Both the position numbers and the translations under genes were made by a program. Positions 28,501 to 46,600 of a stretch of 64,000 nucleotides of DNA are shown here, piece after piece; position 1 is the stretch's first letter, and each line of letters starts with the position of its first letter. This DNA comes from Chrysomallon squamiferum (Eukaryota > Mollusca > Gastropoda > Neomphalida > Peltospiridae): the NCBI GenBank assembly GCA_012295275.1, contig CM022670.1, positions 40,339,251 through 40,403,250 of the forward strand, read 5' to 3'. The notes beneath the pieces are model-generated. The model worked only from the letters and a program-made list of their open reading frames with translations. It did not search any database and was not told the DNA's origin.

Positions 28501-31500
28501 TCTACTGGTCATTTCACCTTTCACAAATCCTAATCGCAAATGTGCAGGGTTTTTTTTTTAAAGAAAGCTCCACAATTTGCAAGTGTTCTAGAGAATTTCC
28601 TACAGTTATAAGACCCTTGATGTATGTGTATATTTGATTTATATGACTACAGGTTAATTATGTGAACATCTCGTTTCTTATATTTTAATCATGAAGTTAA
28701 TTTGTGTGATAATGATTATAATAAAATAATGATTAGATATATATATATATATATATTGTGCTGATTATAGAATATTCTCACTTTTCATTGCTTTAACTCT
28801 GAGGTTTTGGTAATATATATCTGCTTCAGAAATACATGGCTGCTCTGATGTGCAGCCAACTGTATGAAAAAAAAATAATAATACTGGTTTTTTTAAATAA
28901 CACAAATTGAAATGTAATAGTTTGATATAAAAATAAAAACCTGATGAAATGATTTTTCTGTAACTTCAAAAAATGCCAGTGTATTTCTTTGTGGACAAAT
29001 GGATTTCACTACCTGTGTGAGGTTGACCTTTCTCTGTTTAAAAAATATAATTAAATCAATAAAAAGACATGTACACAAAAGTAATGAACAGAATTATTGC
29101 TTTTTCAGTTCAAAATTTGATTTGTAATATGGAAACTGAAGAATTTCTTCAATAAAAAAACAATTTACAACATATAAATACAATACTGGATTTTGATTTC
29201 CATTTAAAAAATATCAAAGTGATAACAGAAAATGTGTAATAATGTCAATGCTACATGTAATTTATGTAACAATATTTATCCTTTCTCTCTCTTTCACTGT
29301 TTATTTTTATTTTTTTATTTTTTAAATAATAATTTAAAATATTATTTAGTTTAAAAAAAAAAAAAAATTCAAAATTGATATCAAAATATCATCTTATCCA
29401 TGGCTTTTAATTTTTGTTTAAATACTGATGAAAAATATAAAAATAACAGACAAACAGGATAATACGAAAGTTTAAAAAAAGAATGAGTACCAGTAAAAAT
29501 AATGCTTAATCCCACTAAAATAACTTACTGGAAAAAAAAACCCTTAAACAGAAACATTTAAAATGAAACAGAAAATATACCAATGAAAAGAAAACAGTAA
29601 TTGTAATAAAAATAAAAGTCTGGATTCTAACCATCCATGTCAAAGAGATCGAGAGTGCCTCCATCTTCCTGCGACCAGCTGTCAGGAACAAGGTACAGGA
29701 TGTAGGCTACACGTCTGCTCTCCAGTTCATCATCATGACACAACAGAACATCTAAGTCAAATAAATACAGTCCAGCTTTTTAATTAGACGTACAGGAAAA
29801 CAAGAAAGAAAGAACCTAAAAGCAGCTATATATATATATATATATATATACTTATTTTAAAATTATTGGTGGGAACTTTATTTTTGAATTTTTATAATCT
29901 GTGCAAGTTTATGTTATTTAAGACTAAAAACTATTTTGAATTTTATTAAATAGTATCTAATAACCAGTTTATTAACAATGAACAGAGATGCTGTTCAATT
30001 AATTACTCATTTGTTGTAAAAATGGTTCAATAATAATGTATAATTTAATTAAGTATTAAGTAACTGGTAATGTAATGTTTAAAAATTGTTATAACTGTAA
30101 TTAAAAACAAGTGAAAGATATTAAAATATGGTACCTGTATAGTCATACTTAGAACAGAATATATCTACATTCTCTGTTAAGTCAATTCCAGTGATTTCTG
30201 ACAACCAGCTTCGAAATTCACCTTGAAGTAAGCTTCTTAAAAACAGAATCAATTATAACACATTTAATTTATGGCGTGTAAAAAAAATATTATTATTATT
30301 GTTGTTGTCATTGTTTAAATATTTAAATGTTGATATGGCATTAAATAAATTTTCAACAATTCATTCTCAGAAGATTAATATTAGAAAAACAATCCCTAAT
30401 AGAACTGTAGATTGAAAATTTTTAAAACTCTATTACTGTTTTATTACTTTTATTTAAATAAATAAAATTAACAAATGTTCTACAATGTTTCTGAAAATTG
30501 TCATTACAATATAATTTTTGTATTTTTAGAGTCATTGTATTGTTTTAGTATAAAAGATAACATTATAATTGACAGTCAATTTGGTGCAGACTAAGGAGAG
30601 CAACAAGACTATTAAATCACAAATGTTTTAAAATAAAACAGCTTAATATTATAAGAATGCAATTTTAACAATTTTACTTACTTGAGTGCTTTTATGTGTG
30701 GCGAATCATACCCTTTCAAGTCATTGCTCTGTAGAAAACAGAAAACAATATTTTACAACTTAAACAGTTAATCTAATAACAAAAACCCCAATATAAACAC
30801 ATATCAGCAAATTTTAAAATATCAGTCAATTTAGAATCTACACATAAAATCATCAATTAATTCTGGCAATGTTAAACATTACAATGGATAATTTTTTTAA
30901 AAGGGCATTTATAAGTATATATTATGACAAGAATTTAAATACTATTGTTTTCTTAGTATCTTATTATTTTACAGGAATTATACTGACTTGTTGGTGTAAC
31001 ATCATAAGGTACACAGAGAAAAGACAATTTGGGTAGTTTAAACAGTACAAGTAACTGAAAACCAGAAATTATCACACCTGATGGAACTTGAAAAGATCAT
31101 TGTTTTTCTCTAAATATGAAAGACCTGAAAGTTCTCGTTCTAACTCAGTCAGAAAATTAATTTCTTGAAGAAAATTTGGAACAACAACATGGCAGAATGG
31201 TTCTTGTGAAATTTTAACACCATGATTATCTGAAAGAGACAATAATAATAAGAATAATAATAATTATAAATTAGCATAAAACCATTATCACAAATATAGA
31301 CAACATAAAGTTATACTGTCCAAACAAAATAATATTTTAGGGCATGAAACAAATGCCAAAATTATATTTATATTAAGTCGTTAACTTATTTAAATGTATA
31401 TATAAATAATCTTAACAAAACGCCATCATGTTGATAAATTTCAATATATATATATTTTTTAAATAAAAGATTTAATGCATTTATTAGCTGTGCAATACGT

Positions 31501-31666
31501 TATTAAGAAAAATGATTTATAATTTTATTTAATGTGTATTACTATTATTAATTACAGTACTGAAGTAAAAATTATTGGCTGCAATTTCAAACGTAAGTAT
31601 TAAAGTAATCAAGAGGCAATGGTCTCAGCTTCAGTTCTAAACTATTCAGAAACAACATAATACTAC

Positions 31667-31741
<75 letters not shown>

Positions 31742-31941
31742 AGGCTAGCAAAATCATTACATCATATCACACCTTCCAAATAGACATCTTTGTGTAAAAA
31801 TGCCTTTTTAATATTTTCTTTGACACTTTTAAGCATCAAAGTCTCTGTTATTTGAATATTAACATTTTCACTTTTCTTCCTTTTTACTTTGTCTTCAGAA
31901 TTTAGATATTTATCTGATGTATGATTTCTTTTTACACTCAT
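25598..31941 (-). CDS. OGFOD1: OGFOD1, 2-oxoglutarate/iron oxygenase for ribosomal protein uS12, with one apparent frameshift
   Basis: OGFOD1 prolyl-hydroxylates ribosomal protein uS12 (RPS23). Thirteen exons in transcript order: 31773-31941, 31078-31229, 30682-30728, 30135-30235, 29632-29751, 28941-29033, 28324-28452, 27754-27867, 27491-27570, 27114-27316, 26704-26838, 26191-26249 and 25598-25744. The summed length is one base over a multiple of three. Without that base the protein is 515 residues (human about 540). Iron ligands are in LLCHDDEL (H162, D164) and SFHQ (H226), and the co-substrate arginine is R238 in [18 protein letters not shown] and [10 protein letters not shown] mark the second, degenerate double-stranded beta-helix domain. 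The extra base is at 29012-29013: DEKGQPHT reads in frame from the splice, and VVKSI follows only in the next frame. The start ATG is at 31939-31941. Confidence 0.94.
31669..31740. repeat. (CA)n microsatellite in OGFOD1 first intron
   Basis: An uninterrupted CA repeat of about 35 units lies about 30 bp inside the intron from the donor of exon 1 (31773-31941). Confidence 0.97.
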
Positions 31942-32289
31942 GTTACTTGTTATAATACTTTAGTTCAAAATCATAATTTTATTTTCACTTTTAAAGTGGT
32001 TAAACACGTGTATTTGTTGACGGAAGTTAACTATGGTATTGCGGATTGGATATTATGACTTAACAATTAGTCTGGAAAATAATAAATAAAATTAATTAAA
32101 AAAAACAATGAACTGGTTTTAGCATTAAGATCATGAGTGAACTATTTTAAAAATCAGTGAAATTAACGTATGTAATGTATAACGACTTCCCTATTGTAAT
32201 TTTCGGTACTTCCGGTCAGATTGTGTTCTTTCGATTTGTAAACGCGGTTTATGAATTTTGCTGATTAAAAATAAATTAATAGAACAAAA
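31942..32289. promoter_or_regulatory. Shared OGFOD1/LSM4 head-to-head promoter interval
   Basis: The two start codons are divergent and 348 bp apart, with no coding sequence between. The stretch around 32190-32250 is the least AT-rich part and is the likely core promoter zone. No TATA box is obvious. The housekeeping nature of both genes fits a bidirectional promoter, but this is inference. Confidence 0.55.
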
Positions 32290-32621
32290 ATGGTATGTAT
32301 GATATATCTTTTTAAAATTACTTTTCAGAGTACTTAATGGTTGGTCAGTTTTCTCATTAATTATTGTTTGAAATATTCAAGCAACCTTTTCTAAAATCGT
32401 GGAATCAAAACATGCTTATCCTGAGAATTGTATAAGTTAGATGCTTAAATTAAAAGTAAAATTTAATTAAACATTTAAATTAAACCTTGATTCTTATGTA
32501 ATAATAATGATAAACATTTAAAATTGAAACTTTTTTTTGAATTTGGAAAGTAATATATAATAATAAATATTAATGTTTACAAGAGTTATCTCAATATCTG
32601 AAGATCCTTTGAAATTTGATA

Positions 32622-32660
<39 letters not shown>

Positions 32661-34146
32661 GTTTCATAAATAATAGTAATTTAAAATAAAATAGACCTTG
32701 CATGTTATATAATGATGTTCTATCACAAATGACAACTTAATTTATCTTTGTGTTCCAGCTTCCCTTATCACTGTTACGAACTGCAGTGAACCATCCTATG
32801 GTATGTATATATATTATATAAGATCTCTTTAATACATTTAATATATTAATAAAATCAGTATTGCATTTATAGTGGAGCCCTTAGTGGATCTAATGTAATC
32901 ATAGTGGATTCTTTATTAAAATGTACCAATATAATTTGCAAAATTATTATTTTCTTTAAATACACTGATTTTCAAATTTCTTTTACAGCTCGTAGAATTG
33001 AAAAATGGTGAAACGTACAATGGTCATCTAGTGAACTGTGATAACTGGATGAACATTAACTTGAGAGAAGTCATTTGTACATCCAGAGTAAGAAATTATA
33101 TTAATTAGTAAATAATGTTTAATTTTGTTTAGTATTTAATTTAATAACAATGCATCCCATGTTTTTAGCTTTACACTTGTTAAAACATACAATTTATTTG
33201 CAACAAATTACTTCAATCTGTTTTAATAAAACAAAAAATGAAGATTTTAACTACACATTTGAGATAAAAAATAAAAATAAACACAAAATGAATTTGATGG
33301 AAATCTGGTTTTGAAATGCATTATGATTATCAAACATATACAAATTTATTAGTATTTTTTGGTTTATCATGTGGACGTTATTAGTTTTATCAGACTCCTA
33401 ATCAACTGCTTAATTCATCCATTATGTTGTTGGGTCTATTTTGGCTTCAGTAAATATATTTTTTTATTTTTAATACATACTGGTTTACTGAAATGTAGTC
33501 ATGGCAGCTGTTGATGTATAGTACTTGCAGTCTGCTGGAATGAACCATGCAGTCCAATTCTAACTTCAGCACTCAAGATTTTTGTTAGGGTTACCTCGAC
33601 CTTAGTCCATATCAACCAACTGGGCCAGTCACTGAGACTAATAAAATATAATTAAAAATATATATATAAAAACAAATAGTAGCTCATGAAGATTCATCCT
33701 GGCCAACATACGTCATTTACTGCAATGTGATTTTGTAGAACTGATAGACTTACTGGTATTTTCAGGATGGTGACAGGTTTTGGCGAATGCCTGAATGTTA
33801 CATCCGAGGCAGCACAATAAAGTATCTGCGAATCCCGGACGAGGTCATCGATATGGTCAAAGAAGAAGCTATTCAGAAGAACAAGGGTCGCGGTGACTCG
33901 AGAGGCCGAGGGGGTGGAGGCCAGAGGGGAAGGGGAAGAGGTGTGGTTTCATTATTGTTTGTTAACAGTGACGTAATGTTTCCAAAGATACAGATAAACT
34001 TAAATGCATTTGATTTAATATTTTTTGCCAAGGAAGGTTTATGAAAATAACTAGTCTGAGTTATTATTTTAGTTTGAATTGTGATTGATTTGGTGTAAAT
34101 ATAAATATTTAAGTTATTTTCAAAACAAAAATATTTTTATTTATTA

Positions 34147-34181
<35 letters not shown>

Positions 34182-34514
34182 GTTAAAATAATTCAGCACT
34201 GTTAAAGAAACCACTTACAATTAATAATACAAATGTAATACTGTTTCATTCAAATAACCTCGTTATATAAAACAAAAATGTACAGGACCTTTGTGATAAA
34301 TGTTATTGTACTACAAAGGTTGAATCTGGCAGAATTATATTCTTGTTTTTTGTGGGTGGTTGTTACACTGTGAAGGTAAGTGATTAAAACAGTGGAAACT
34401 TTAATGATCAACATTTTTAATTCTTCAGGTGCATTTCAAGCAGGAGGTCGTGGTGGACGAGGGGGATCTGGGGGTGGGAGGGGGCAGAAGCCAGGCAAAG
34501 GAAGAGGAAACTAA
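32290..34514 (+). CDS. LSM4: U6 snRNA-associated Sm-like protein LSm4
   Basis: LSm4 is a subunit of the LSm2-8 ring on U6 snRNA and of the cytoplasmic LSm1-7 ring in mRNA decay. Exons: 32290-32292 (the ATG alone), 32759-32800, 32989-33087, 33766-33940 and 34429-34514, giving 134 residues (human 139). Sm motif 1 contains [14 protein letters not shown] and NCDNWMNI. Sm motif 2 contains [17 protein letters not shown]. The C-terminus is the family's RG-rich tail ([14 protein letters not shown], ending KGRGN), the kind of tail that is arginine-methylated and bound by SMN in relatives. The first coding exon carries only the start codon before GTATGT, a conserved arrangement in many Sm/LSm genes. 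Reading on past 33940 gives only a short intronic extension. Confidence 0.97.
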
Positions 34515-36100
34515 ACTGACAGAACTTTTTCAAAAAACTCTTTAAAAAGAGGAGGCTGCAGTGTGCTATGGGAAACTGTGGCCTGACAAAACAGTAAATA
34601 ACATCACTCAGGAAACACAGGCAGTCCATTGTTAAACTCGTCACTGAAATAATGGAAACTGAATCAACTGTGGTACATCACATGGGATTGAAATCTCTTG
34701 AAAGTGTTTTGTAATTTTGGGGATGAGACTGCAGGTGTAAAAACTGTGACGGGATGTGTTGTAGATGAAAGACTGTTTGGTTCTGTGTATGTTTTAACAA
34801 AAATTTGTTTTGTATTTGGTATGTTCACCACAGACAGTTGGTGCAGATGTTTTTCAGTTATATTTTATTATTTTTAAATGTTTGTTTGTAAACAAACATT
34901 AAAAAAGAATTTAAATTTTCTTAGATATAAAATTTAATGTAAGTGAAATGAGATTTATTTTTTAATTTAGTCATTTTATAGCTCATATCCTTCATGTTGA
35001 GTTTAACTGCACCTGCCAGCAGTAAGGGGAGATAATTATTTTGCATTAGTGCTCATTATAAAGGATTGGACATTTAAAAAAAGAACTGTTACATTTTGTA
35101 CATACCACTAATAAAATATGTATTTGTAATGAAATATGTTTTAATGTAATTATTAGAAGTATTTGAAGTATTGTGAGTATTAAAGTAAATGTTGTTTAAC
35201 ATTTGCTTTTTCTTCTATAATTTTCATACATCAGATTTCATTTGTGAATAAAAGTAAAAAATATGCCTTGTTGATATTATTTTCAAAATCTTTTGTTAAT
35301 GAGTTTGCACAAGTTGGTTATATGGGTTCCTTCTTATTTACCTAATTTGAACTCAGTTGTTTTACAAAAAGAAGGAAATAGTTTTTCAGGTAATCAGAGG
35401 TCAAGTTATTGAAATAAAACATTTTTTTTAAAGTAATAAAACTTTGATTGACACAGATGAGACTTTAGTACTGATGGATCTTATCAACTTCTATCACTAC
35501 ATGGTACTCAGTTTTTTTTTTTTTTTTCAGTTTTATTTATTCATAGAATAGTTAGCTTTTATATCATTCAGTTGAATATTTATATAAATATGATTATTAT
35601 TATGTTCATAAGATTTTGTCTTCCCCAGTGATATGTCCATTGCCATCTTGTACTTGATACCCTGGAAATTTCAGATGTATTTTATAATTATTGTTATTAC
35701 ATATATTTTACATTCAGTATATTTTGTCATAAGATTTAATGATAATTTCCAGAGGGTGAGAATGAACAAAATGAAGCTTTATAATCATATTTACTCTTGC
35801 TTCAGTACTTTTGTTTGTGTTAAAGTTTGGTTGTTTTATTTAGAAGTGGTAAAACTGGAACACATTCATATCCGTTTTTAATCAAGATTTCAATCGATGA
35901 AAAACACAAATTAATTTGTAAACAAGATGTATGTCATGGTACCTAATGTCAGTAAAGTTTTTTAACTTCAGTTTCTTGTTTATTTATTTCATTCAGTTGT
36001 AATTGTCTTCTTTTTGACATGGTTCATCAATTATTGTAGAAATGTAATCCATCCATACAATGGTTTCAATGAATGATAAGTACTTGTTTTATGAAACAAA
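34515..36100 (+). other. LSM4 3' UTR and downstream spacer
   Basis: A good polyadenylation signal AATAAA is at 35110-35115. No exon chain follows before the tandem repeat at 36.1 kb. Confidence 0.5.
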
Positions 36101-36420
36101 CACATTTTAATAATGACTAACAATAATGACACTAACACATTTTAATAATGACTAACAATAATGACACTAACACATTTTAATAATGACTATGATTTTTAAT
36201 GAGAACTACACACATTTTAATGATACACATTTAATAATGACTAACATTTTAATAATGACACTAATTTATAATGACTAACATTTTCATAAAGATTAACACA
36301 TTTTAATGACACTAACATTTTAATGTTAAACATTTTAATAATGACACTAACACATTTTAGTAATGACTTATATTTTAATGACACTAACACATTTTAAAAA
36401 TGACACACATTTTAATAATG
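36101..36420. repeat. 35-bp tandem repeat region, progressively degenerate
   Basis: The unit of about 35 bp (CACATTTTAATAATGACTAA plus a following AATGACACTAA part) is repeated with a 35-base period from 36101. It decays rightwards into shorter variants of CACATTTTAATGA and AATGACACTAA up to about 36,420. Confidence 0.85.
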
Positions 36421-36429
36421 ATAGTAATT

Positions 36430-37440
36430 ACGGTGTATAGTAATGTTGACTGGGATAATGGAATAAAAAACTGTTTGTCTTGTAATGAGCTACTAGTGTC
36501 ATTAAACAGAACTAACTTTTATGGAGATGATATAAATATTTTCACATGAATACAAAACAGCAATTCATTCAATGGTAAAGGAAAATACTCATTGAGTATG
36601 ACTAGTCCATTCCATTTCATCACACAAATGAAGATGGCTTTGGAAGGGGATTTTGAAAAATTGGAAATACAAAAAAAAAAAAAAAAAAAAAAAAAGTTAT
36701 TTTTATTTTTATATGAAATATTTCGTTTCCTTTTAGAAATGTGTTCCAACCATTCGCCCATCTGTATATATAAATTAATAAATAAATAAAAAGAAGAAAA
36801 AATTAACAATTAATAAAAATTAGAGAATACAATATACAAACAAAAACCCCAGACATTTTATGAGCGAAAGTGATATAATAATATAACATCGTCAGTTGGA
36901 AAATTTGTTCAATAGATGCACCATGTAAGACTGGACGTGCATCGTTCTTCAGGTATAACAAATACTTGAATAGTTTTAAGCTCGAACTACTAAGTTACAG
37001 TACACCCCATTTACTTTGAGAATAATGTGCCAACTTATGCAATGAAGGGCACGATTTAGCGAACACATACGTACTTATATATTCATGGTTTTATTATTGA
37101 TGTGGAACACGCTAATTGCACAAATCTCTCAAAGTCCAAGCCAAGGAAAATGACCTTGTAAAATGAACTATTTAAAATACCCGGTAAAATGTGATCATAA
37201 TTGCAATGGTAATTAACAGAAACGACCAGACATTAGTAACTTCTTAGTGTAAGACGCCATAATATTCATAACACAGTTGTCAATTAAATATTAAATTGGC
37301 GTGACTAATTACGACATTTGTAATTAGCCACTGTATTGAGTATGTCGTATGAACCTATTTATAAAAGGATTACTCCCTATCGTTATGGCAACCGATCAAA
37401 ACAGCTTGTCATTGATTTGTTGACCCAATAATATACCATT
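36430..37440. other. Spacer upstream of CAPSL
   Basis: There is no coding signal. The stretch holds a poly-A run (about 36670-36695) and, from about 36,880, more mixed sequence that probably includes the CAPSL promoter. Confidence 0.4.
37357..37392 (+). promoter_or_regulatory. Candidate CAPSL promoter elements: TATA-like box and RFX X-box-like site
   Basis: TATTTATAAAAGG lies at about 37357-37369. ATCGTTATGGCAAC lies at 37379-37392, close to the X-box consensus bound by RFX factors that switch on ciliary genes: one half-site (GGCAAC) is intact and the other differs at one base. A non-coding first exon appears to end at 37512 (CCAG before GTATGT), so the site would sit just upstream of or within the start region. 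Functional status is inference. Confidence 0.4.
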
Positions 37441-37637
37441 AAGACGCGCACTCCAGGTACTCGTTCAGTTGACAGGTTGCCAGTGTCCATTGCTTGTTAA
37501 ATTTTGTTCCAGGTATGTAATTATGCAATACAACATTTTAAAAATATTGGCACATGCTTTATAAATCACATTAGTACCGAGCTGTCACCACTGAACCGAC
37601 TGATATACATATTTAATTTGTTTCAGCTTTCGACTAG

Positions 37638-42441
<4,804 letters not shown>

Positions 42442-43382
42442 AGAGGTGATGGAGTCTTCAGATGTTTTCATTCTTCTCTGTAATATCCTTATGTTTATCT
42501 CAGTTCTGTGGATGTGCAGTTAAATCTAATCTTTCGTTAATCTGATATGTTTACACAGACATGTTATGTAAAAATCGATCTAATGTGTTTTGTTGGAAAA
42601 AGGAGCTTTTATTTATTTATTACTTTATTATTATTATTATTTTTTTTTTTTTTTATCCTAGACAGTGTTCAGGGAATTAAAACTTGATGAAAGATATCCA
42701 TGTTTTTATTAACATATGGATTGAATTCAGAATTTTAGTGTTTGCAATTTAAAACAAAACAAACCACAGAACATTCAGCAAAGCAAAGCAAAAAGAAAAA
42801 TAAAATAAAATAAAATAAAATAAAATAAAATAATAAAAATAATTACAAATAAAAATGAGAAATAAACCTCTTTTTTTTGTATTAGTGTTTATATTTTATT
42901 CAGTGCTTTAGTAATAGAGATTAAATTTCTTTAGAACAACGCAGTCTGCACTAGATGCCACTTTAGAAATGAAATTTAGTTTGCTTACTTAGTTTTTAAT
43001 ATTTTCAGTCAAACTGTGAACTTCAGTTTCAAATATTTTCCCTTTGCTTTTTCCTTTGTTTATCACAGTCAGTGGTTAGTCTTTTCTTCAGGGTGTTTCA
43101 TCTACTAACATAATTCCAAATATTTGCATGTATTTTGGATTAACTTAAATAAAGCTGTATGTATGTGTTTATATTTTTTGTTTCTTAAAATAAGAAAAAC
43201 AAAACAAAAAACAAATAATATACCCTGGAATAAAAATAGAAGATGTAAATATTCATATAATAAAAAAAGGAAAAGAAAAACCACTGTCAGTATTTAAGGG
43301 CTACTAGAATTCTGTTTTTGTTTTATGGTGAGAAAATGATGAATATTTGCCATGTAGTTTTCTTTTAAATAAAATAATTGCA

Positions 43383-43385
<3 letters not shown>

Positions 43386-43437
<52 letters not shown>

Positions 43438-43438
43438 G
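43386..43438. repeat. (ATT)n microsatellite before the middle CAPSL terminal exon
   Basis: About 17 ATT units end about 80 bp upstream of the acceptor of exon 43520. Other ATT runs in this gene are at 37915-37951 and 45478-45498. Confidence 0.95.
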
Positions 43439-43510
43439 TTTGATTTAGAATAGATATGTTTTTTTCTTCATGCATTTTTGTGATTGCTTGTCTTGCAATT
43501 TGACCTTTGA

Positions 43511-43627
<117 letters not shown>

Positions 43628-46600
43628 TTTCATCATAGTGCTCACATGCCACAGGACCAAGAAGTTCTCTTCCCAGCTTTCCCTACTGCCAGCTTCCACA
43701 CCTGCACCAGCCTGCCACCTATGTCTGATTATCTCCCTTGAACATTATCTCAGCATTTTCAGAACATTTATTGTTTTTAAATGTTTATTTGATTTTTTTT
43801 TTAAATATTATTAAATGTTTTAGATTATTGTTTTTAGTCTGCTTTTGTTGTTTAGATTATTTTTAATTTAATTATGGATATACCTCATTTTTTAGAATGT
43901 GAAGATTTTAAAATAATTTTTTATATTTTTGTTAATTATAGAATTATTTTATTGGCAAATGATTTTTATTTAATAATTTTTGTAAACATACTGAATGCTT
44001 TTTGGTTAACTGTTTTCATTAATACAAACATGTACAAAAATCTTTTCTGATTTCTTTTTTACTTCATTTTCTCCTCCCACTTTCTCTTGCATTCATTCTG
44101 AGCTCAGTCTGGGTATTGCTTCTTGAAGAAAAGGCAGTTATGTGAAGAAAAAAACATTTAATTAAAAAAAAAAGTGTATTAAATATTTTGCCAAACATAT
44201 TAAATTTGTAAAATATTTCTTTAATTATCCTGTATTGTTTTTATTTCCATTTTATAAATTTAGTTATATAGGGACAGTAATTTTTATTTATTTATTTTTT
44301 TATAATTATAATGTGCAGTTGGATGAATAATCTATTATTTAGGTATTTTAATTTTAATACAAATCATATAAATACCATAATCTGGCACATTATGGTATTT
44401 ACATGATTCATAACATAAAACCTAAATACTATTCTCATCAGTATTCACATTTGTATTGTATAACGAGAGTGATGACATTTAAATATGCCTTTTAAGAAAA
44501 AACATTATAAACCATTTTATATTTTTCATTTCTATACATCCATTATTTCTAAACATTTATGCATTAGAAGTTGGTGGCAGATGAATAAAGAACATAAGTT
44601 ATTATTCATGTGGGTATAGTGTAGATTTATGATGTGAAATAGATTTCATGTATATATTTATTTGATTTATGTACATACATAAATAGTAAATTGTAGTTAA
44701 AATGTAAATTTAGAAAATAAAAAAAAATAATTTAACAGTATTTTTATTCTGTATTAGTATAATTTGGCTTTATCATGGTATTGTCACAATGGCAGACTTT
44801 ATTCTGTCCATTTTGTAAAACTCAATTTTTATCACTGAAGAGTATATGTATATGCTCAAAGATCTTCATCCTTTTAAAAATAAACAACATAATAACACTG
44901 GAATTTCACAACATGCTCATAAAACAGTTTGTAAACATTTAATACAGATAGTTCATGTTCAGTTCAATGCCATAGAGTGAAGCCAAACAGTACTATACTA
45001 TCTTGGTTACCTTGTAAGATTCAATTAAATCTGGGCAGGGCATATGTTTTAACATGAATAAATGCTTTTATATATACTATTATTATATTTTATGTAACTA
45101 CTATTTATTAATAAAAAGCAAATTTTCATAATAAAATTTGTTCAGATATATTTCCTTTTCTTTTCTTTTTTAAACGAACTTGTAGTTCAAATATTATTGG
45201 CTCATATGGAGTTATCTGCCCTTGATTTATATAATAAAACATTATTTCAACTGATTTGCATGAATCATCAATATAATTATGAAAATTGCAAATCAACTAA
45301 ATCTTTTCAATATTAAAGTTTCATATTTAGAATGTCACTGGATCCTGTTGATTAATTATGGGGAACTTTATATATAAATTATATATAGTAAATTGTATAT
45401 ATTTATACGTATGTAAGCAAAATAAGATTTAAATTTTTATATTTTTATTTATTTTTTATTGATTATTTAAAAATTCGTATTATTATTATTATTATTATTT
45501 TTTTTTTTTTTTATTAGATTTGTTCATGTATGTGTTAAATCAGGAATAAATTTATAATAAAGAAGTTTTTGTTTATATTTGTCTTCAGAAAAATATTCTC
45601 TAAAGGAAAGTACAAGTTTGTCTAAACTTGAAATATAGAGAAGAAATCCTAAAATATCATCAAAGATTAATTAAAAAAATATTTTTTTTTTCATTCATGA
45701 CTCAGTCAGTGTAATATGATTTTGGTTTCATTATTTGGAATCATTGCAAGTGTTTTTTCTCTTTCAGTTGTGTTTGATAAAGTTGAATTACCCATGTAAT
45801 GGTTTGTGTGTGTACTGACTGAATCAGGTTCAGTATTTTCTGTAGAAGCTAGACTGATATCAGTTGTACAGAACTGTGGTGAATGTGAGGTGGATGTAAA
45901 CAAGATGTGATAAATTAACTTCAGAGTAACTTTTAACATTTTTGCTTTATTTTCACCAAACAGAAAGATGAGAAGGTATGTACAGAAAATTCCCCATTGT
46001 TGCTACAATTCACTTTTATTTTTTTTTTTCTCTCACACTTTTAGTCTCAAGGTAATTATTGTCTAGGTGCCTTCCACACCTGAAAGATCATATTCTTCAG
46101 AATACACCGTCCAGGCACTCATTGTTATTAATTAACTGTTGTTTTTCTATGTACTTCTATATCTGAATTTAAAACCAACTAGAATTTTTTCACTTGATTC
46201 CTTCTAAAAGTAGTTTGATATTTTGTTACATACATTTTACAAAATAGAAAGAATGAAGTTTTTTTTTTTTAATGAATTGCAGAAAATATGGAACAGTTTG
46301 TGTGCTGCTGGAATGTTCTATAACTGAATTTCGTTATGTAAAAGTTAGTCACATTTTTTGGTGAACAGAAACTATTTGGTATCGAAGGTAATAGGAAATT
46401 TTCAACATTAAATTAGTAATGGGTTCCTTTGAAAGCTACATTCATTCATAAACCATTTAAATCTGTTAGTTTTAGCACACACATCTGCATGTTGTACAGA
46501 ATTACCAGAACAAAGTTTAAGACTTGCATAATGATGCTTACAGTGATCTCTCATTTTTCATTTTAGCTTTATTCAGCTCTAAGTAAATTTACATTGATGA

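Noticed and set aside
28941-29033. Alternative reading of the OGFOD1 exon as [12 protein letters not shown] without a frameshift
   Set aside because: It would need a non-canonical donor (GG) at 29632, and the residues match the family less well than DEKGQPHT followed by VVKSI.
45706-45939. 77-codon minus-strand open frame in the CAPSL intron
   Set aside because: It has no homology that I recognise and no splice partners. It is a chance frame.
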